Source: Stentor coeruleus (lineage: Eukaryota > Ciliophora > Heterotrichea > Heterotrichida > Stentoridae). Taken from it: 64,000 bases of DNA. The position numbers and the translations under genes were made by a program. The notes below the pieces were generated by a model. That model saw only the letters and a list, made by a program, of their open reading frames with translations, was not told the origin of the DNA and did not search any database. Of this stretch, positions 62,501 through 64,000 are shown piece after piece. Positions within the stretch are counted from its first letter, which is position 1. Each line of letters begins with the position of its first letter. The stretch spans positions 19,661 through 83,660 of the forward strand of contig MPUH01000199.1 of the NCBI GenBank assembly GCA_001970955.1, written 5' to 3'.

Positions 62501-63653
62501 TAGTATGATATCAAGTAAAAAACCTGCTTTAGATATTATTCAAGATATCCTAGTCTCAATGCAAAATTATATAAACTCAAAAAACTCTCAATCTTTACTG
62601 TTTATAATTCTCAATTCAATATTATCAGCTGAAAATCTTTTTATAAGTTATCATGAACTAGACTCTTGTAAAAAAACTTCAGCTAATAATCAATATAATA
62701 TAATGCAATATTTTATATTAGCAAGTCTTTTTCTATCAGGAATAAGTGTTATTTTTATTATATATAGTATGATGAAAATTAATAAACATTATACTATTAT
62801 TTGGAGAACTTTTTGTAATCTTGCTAGCAGTCGTACTGATGAATTAAGAAGGAGGATTATAAAACGGTTAACTGAAATTCATAAAAAAATCGAGTATAAT
62901 TCGCATAATGACTTCGAAAAATCGTCAAGCAAAGTTAATGTTAAAATAGGTATGTTTATGTACATCTGGAGATTTGTCGCATATGCAATATTCTTAGCTG
63001 GATTTTATTCATTTTTATATTTATACACAATTTCTAAACTGGAAAGCATTATAAGCGTTGAACCATTAGCGTTAAAAAGTGTTTATGACCAGAAAAAACT
63101 TGCAATTGACCTGAATTTTTGGATAAGGGAATCGGTTTTGCAAAACAATGTTACTAGTTTTGATATGATTTTTCCTAAAATTGTCTTGTTAAAACCCCCT
63201 GAACTTTATATTGAAAGCATAAGAGAAAGACTAAAAATCTCACAAAATTATTATGGTGATAGAAAATTAAATGATTTGATAACAAAAACAACTGAAGAAG
63301 CGTTATTCAATGAAAATTATGGTATACTTGGAGGAGTTTATGAAATGATTAATGAGATTGTTTTATTATCTTATGATGTCTCAAGAGATAATCTTTTTGT
63401 CAGTCTTGATGCATTTCAAGAAAAATTCTATCTTTTTCAAGAAATTATCACATCATTTTCTAAACTTGTTGAAACTGATTTAAATAATGAAGAACGTGAG
63501 GTTAAGAAGGTCTCACTTATTTTTACGATTTTTTATTCTTTGTTTTCATTTGCCCTTTTTACGATAATTTTTAATTTTATGCTACATGAAAATGAAGAAA
63601 AAATAAAAGATATTCAGTTACTTGGAGAGTTTATTCCAGCTAAGACCATTTAA
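59511..63653 (+). CDS. Multi-pass PAS-domain membrane protein (TmcB-like)
   Basis: 1380 aa. An N-terminal membrane region (~65-350) has about seven hydrophobic segments. A soluble region (~355-800) contains the TPR-like stretch LILKYPKSTAILELYASFLKN followed by a PAS-type block: ISYFDEENALIIISG, FANEKVGKIL, IGNSISSYVPYPFSIGHNQHMQKFL. Another membrane helix lies at ~895-915, an extracellular segment follows, then further helices (~1055-1080, ~1145-1175 and ~1335-1365). This layout is the large ciliate family annotated as tiny macrocysts protein B-like. PAS domains sense ligands or redox state; function in ciliates is unknown. It ends TAA; the 3' flank is C-poor. Confidence 0.88.
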   Translation: MNGSENSTTKELQKIAQGTSKNTSTFFIIKLQENTKKIMFKMMLKLFPLSYESSGSPRTQVVMLCISVIIQTLHLLSLLWFPIEDLKYWEKFKIFWTILGYSRFDNICSTLNILPTCFYLSLSLISFQTICIAIFIIFYIEQNKDSAFLQGIIRKLYSLMSTYLYIPILCITTLYTKYSISSSDTIAEYNIKYTDLEISAFSPAIAVCALIHFLNDYFYSVLHYENRHSFAKYNLESKPHSRIDKLKVLITTILVVFYVILANSYREVYRAIYAIGCFILALAYFKYQPYFSSYANLLHIGSYTFVCCTALIFEFSYLTNNSVYLFIISIFVTPMIVGIIIYKSSEYFSHKVLILNEANSLYEFEKALRPLFFAKDHEENYENIITTFSDAYKDKHFGKSPFMVIWLTNYCFYTLEDDSLTRIKIGTETDLESTLDSDFQLFRLRETIKKGGLEYREDIDYLNFRFKLEKVKLDDEHLCISLLEFLRQMSSETNFKYLLSKLIPSISHLLSHVSNQYQALILKYPKSTAILELYASFLKNIINHYDKAAELKRKKENLLYSNKQGHLKTISYFDEENALIIISGARESFAIITFANEKVGKILRQPVNTIIGNSISSYVPYPFSIGHNQHMQKFLITCSNSDIKLPLGLFLQTQIGYLVECYIQIRCTALDASPFFIVLMKERRTKREIGILSSAGVILNHSERFPSLLGENALSLKDKNLDDYLEGISYHNLQENYPIIIQREFTQFAVIRSFKIIKKKKVNVVYILTDEKEIAAWFKGKYLNEIEYNYKQRIDMTSTLDEQKSDRNPDEEIEENNEKFEKIFTTMKEDSTLALKSENVQAESDTILVREKTIAISSKNYNGSSGQNSLSSNPRFTIVFKFLSRFRYISCALFFVVLSLQIAIIVVINMKYTIENPDEMINVAETSALLSKIALLARGLYLNSDNPMPDINSYNDFQIAYKNLTDEKSLIKNIVHDSSCDLKIVFPIDKYIEINTLSMISSKKPALDIIQDILVSMQNYINSKNSQSLLFIILNSILSAENLFISYHELDSCKKTSANNQYNIMQYFILASLFLSGISVIFIIYSMMKINKHYTIIWRTFCNLASSRTDELRRRIIKRLTEIHKKIEYNSHNDFEKSSSKVNVKIGMFMYIWRFVAYAIFLAGFYSFLYLYTISKLESIISVEPLALKSVYDQKKLAIDLNFWIRESVLQNNVTSFDMIFPKIVLLKPPELYIESIRERLKISQNYYGDRKLNDLITKTTEEALFNENYGILGGVYEMINEIVLLSYDVSRDNLFVSLDAFQEKFYLFQEIITSFSKLVETDLNNEEREVKKVSLIFTIFYSLFSFALFTIIFNFMLHENEEKIKDIQLLGEFIPAKTI

Positions 63654-64000
63654 TAATTTTTTAATATTATTTTTAGAAATGATACTTTTTAGTTTATTGA
63701 AAATTTGAATTTTGATAGGTTATTAGTTTTTATGATTGTTTTGTTGTAAATAATATTGAAATATTTGAATTATTTTGGAGGAATTTAATGATGATTTTAC
63801 ATTTTTTTTTAGGGTTTAAATGTTAAAAAAAAAAATTAGGAGATGATTTTTTCATTTGTGGATATATTTTATGAGATAAAAGATAATAACTGAATATCAG
63901 TATATAAAAGATAAAGTTGCTTTAACTACATACACTTATATCTCTATTTTTAAAAGCTATGCTAATTTTCCTCAATAGTTTTCTCCCCTAAGAAACAGTA
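63654..64000. other. Gene-free window end
   Basis: C-poor 3' flank of the TmcB-like gene to ~63860, then a C-richer stretch at the very end that may belong to a gene beyond the window. Confidence 0.4.

Noticed and set aside
1-64000. TGA read as Trp (Blepharisma-type code)
   Set aside because: TGA ends several intact genes (for example at 4476 and 42671) and no conserved Trp position is coded by TGA.
1-64000. CRISPR arrays, rRNA, bacterial operons or ribosome-binding sites
   Set aside because: None seen; the DNA is clearly eukaryotic.

Overview
The window looks like macronuclear DNA of a heterotrich ciliate, most like Stentor. It is AT-rich and densely packed, with many gaps between genes of only 2-50 bp. 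Ciliary and ciliate-type families dominate: a TTLL glutamylase, a kinesin-9, apicomplexan/ciliate-style cGMP kinases and a TmcB-like membrane protein. Every intron I could prove is exactly 15 nt, which is typical of heterotrichs. TAA, TAG and TGA all end genes, so the code is standard; this argues against Blepharisma and Condylostoma.

Layout. 1-9.3 kb: a coiled-coil/PH-like protein, a helicase-less Dicer, a four-cNBD cGMP-dependent kinase (minus) and an SNF1/AMPK-type kinase. 9.3-26 kb: a gene-poor, relic-rich island. It holds a dead PiggyBac-type transposase, an acylated ankyrin protein, a small membrane protein, a tandem CCCH finger protein, a carrier-like relic and two diverged ~2-kb segments. 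Those segments carry fragments of an aminotransferase gene (parent at 42.9 kb), a Merlin/ISXO2-like transposase end and a tail-anchored coiled-coil gene. After them come one divergent gene and about 4.9 kb with almost nothing except a possible 53-residue acylated protein. 26-64 kb: dense genes, including importin-7/8, SCP-type phosphatase, C2-like protein, aspartate aminotransferase, a second cGMP kinase, two paralogous coiled-coil/zinc proteins, a GABA/lysine-type aminotransferase without its PLP lysine, SCOT, TTLL glutamylase, a degenerate Rab-like protein, kinesin-9, a large coiled-coil protein and a TmcB-like PAS protein.

The genes do not form an operon. Recurring themes are cyclic-nucleotide signalling (two paralogous kinases), cilia and cytoskeleton (TTLL, kinesin-9, coiled coils), mitochondrial metabolism (AspAT, class-III aminotransferase, SCOT) and RNA biology (Dicer, CCCH protein).

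Two large-scale signals stand out. Gene flanks are strand-asymmetric: 5' flanks nearly lack G and 3' flanks nearly lack C on the coding strand. Inside long genes the coding strand drifts from C-rich to G-rich and then resets abruptly to C-rich, a sawtooth that the proteins do not explain. Eight single-N positions, each flanked by a direct duplication of about 40-125 bp, are unmerged contig overlaps and distort three genes.
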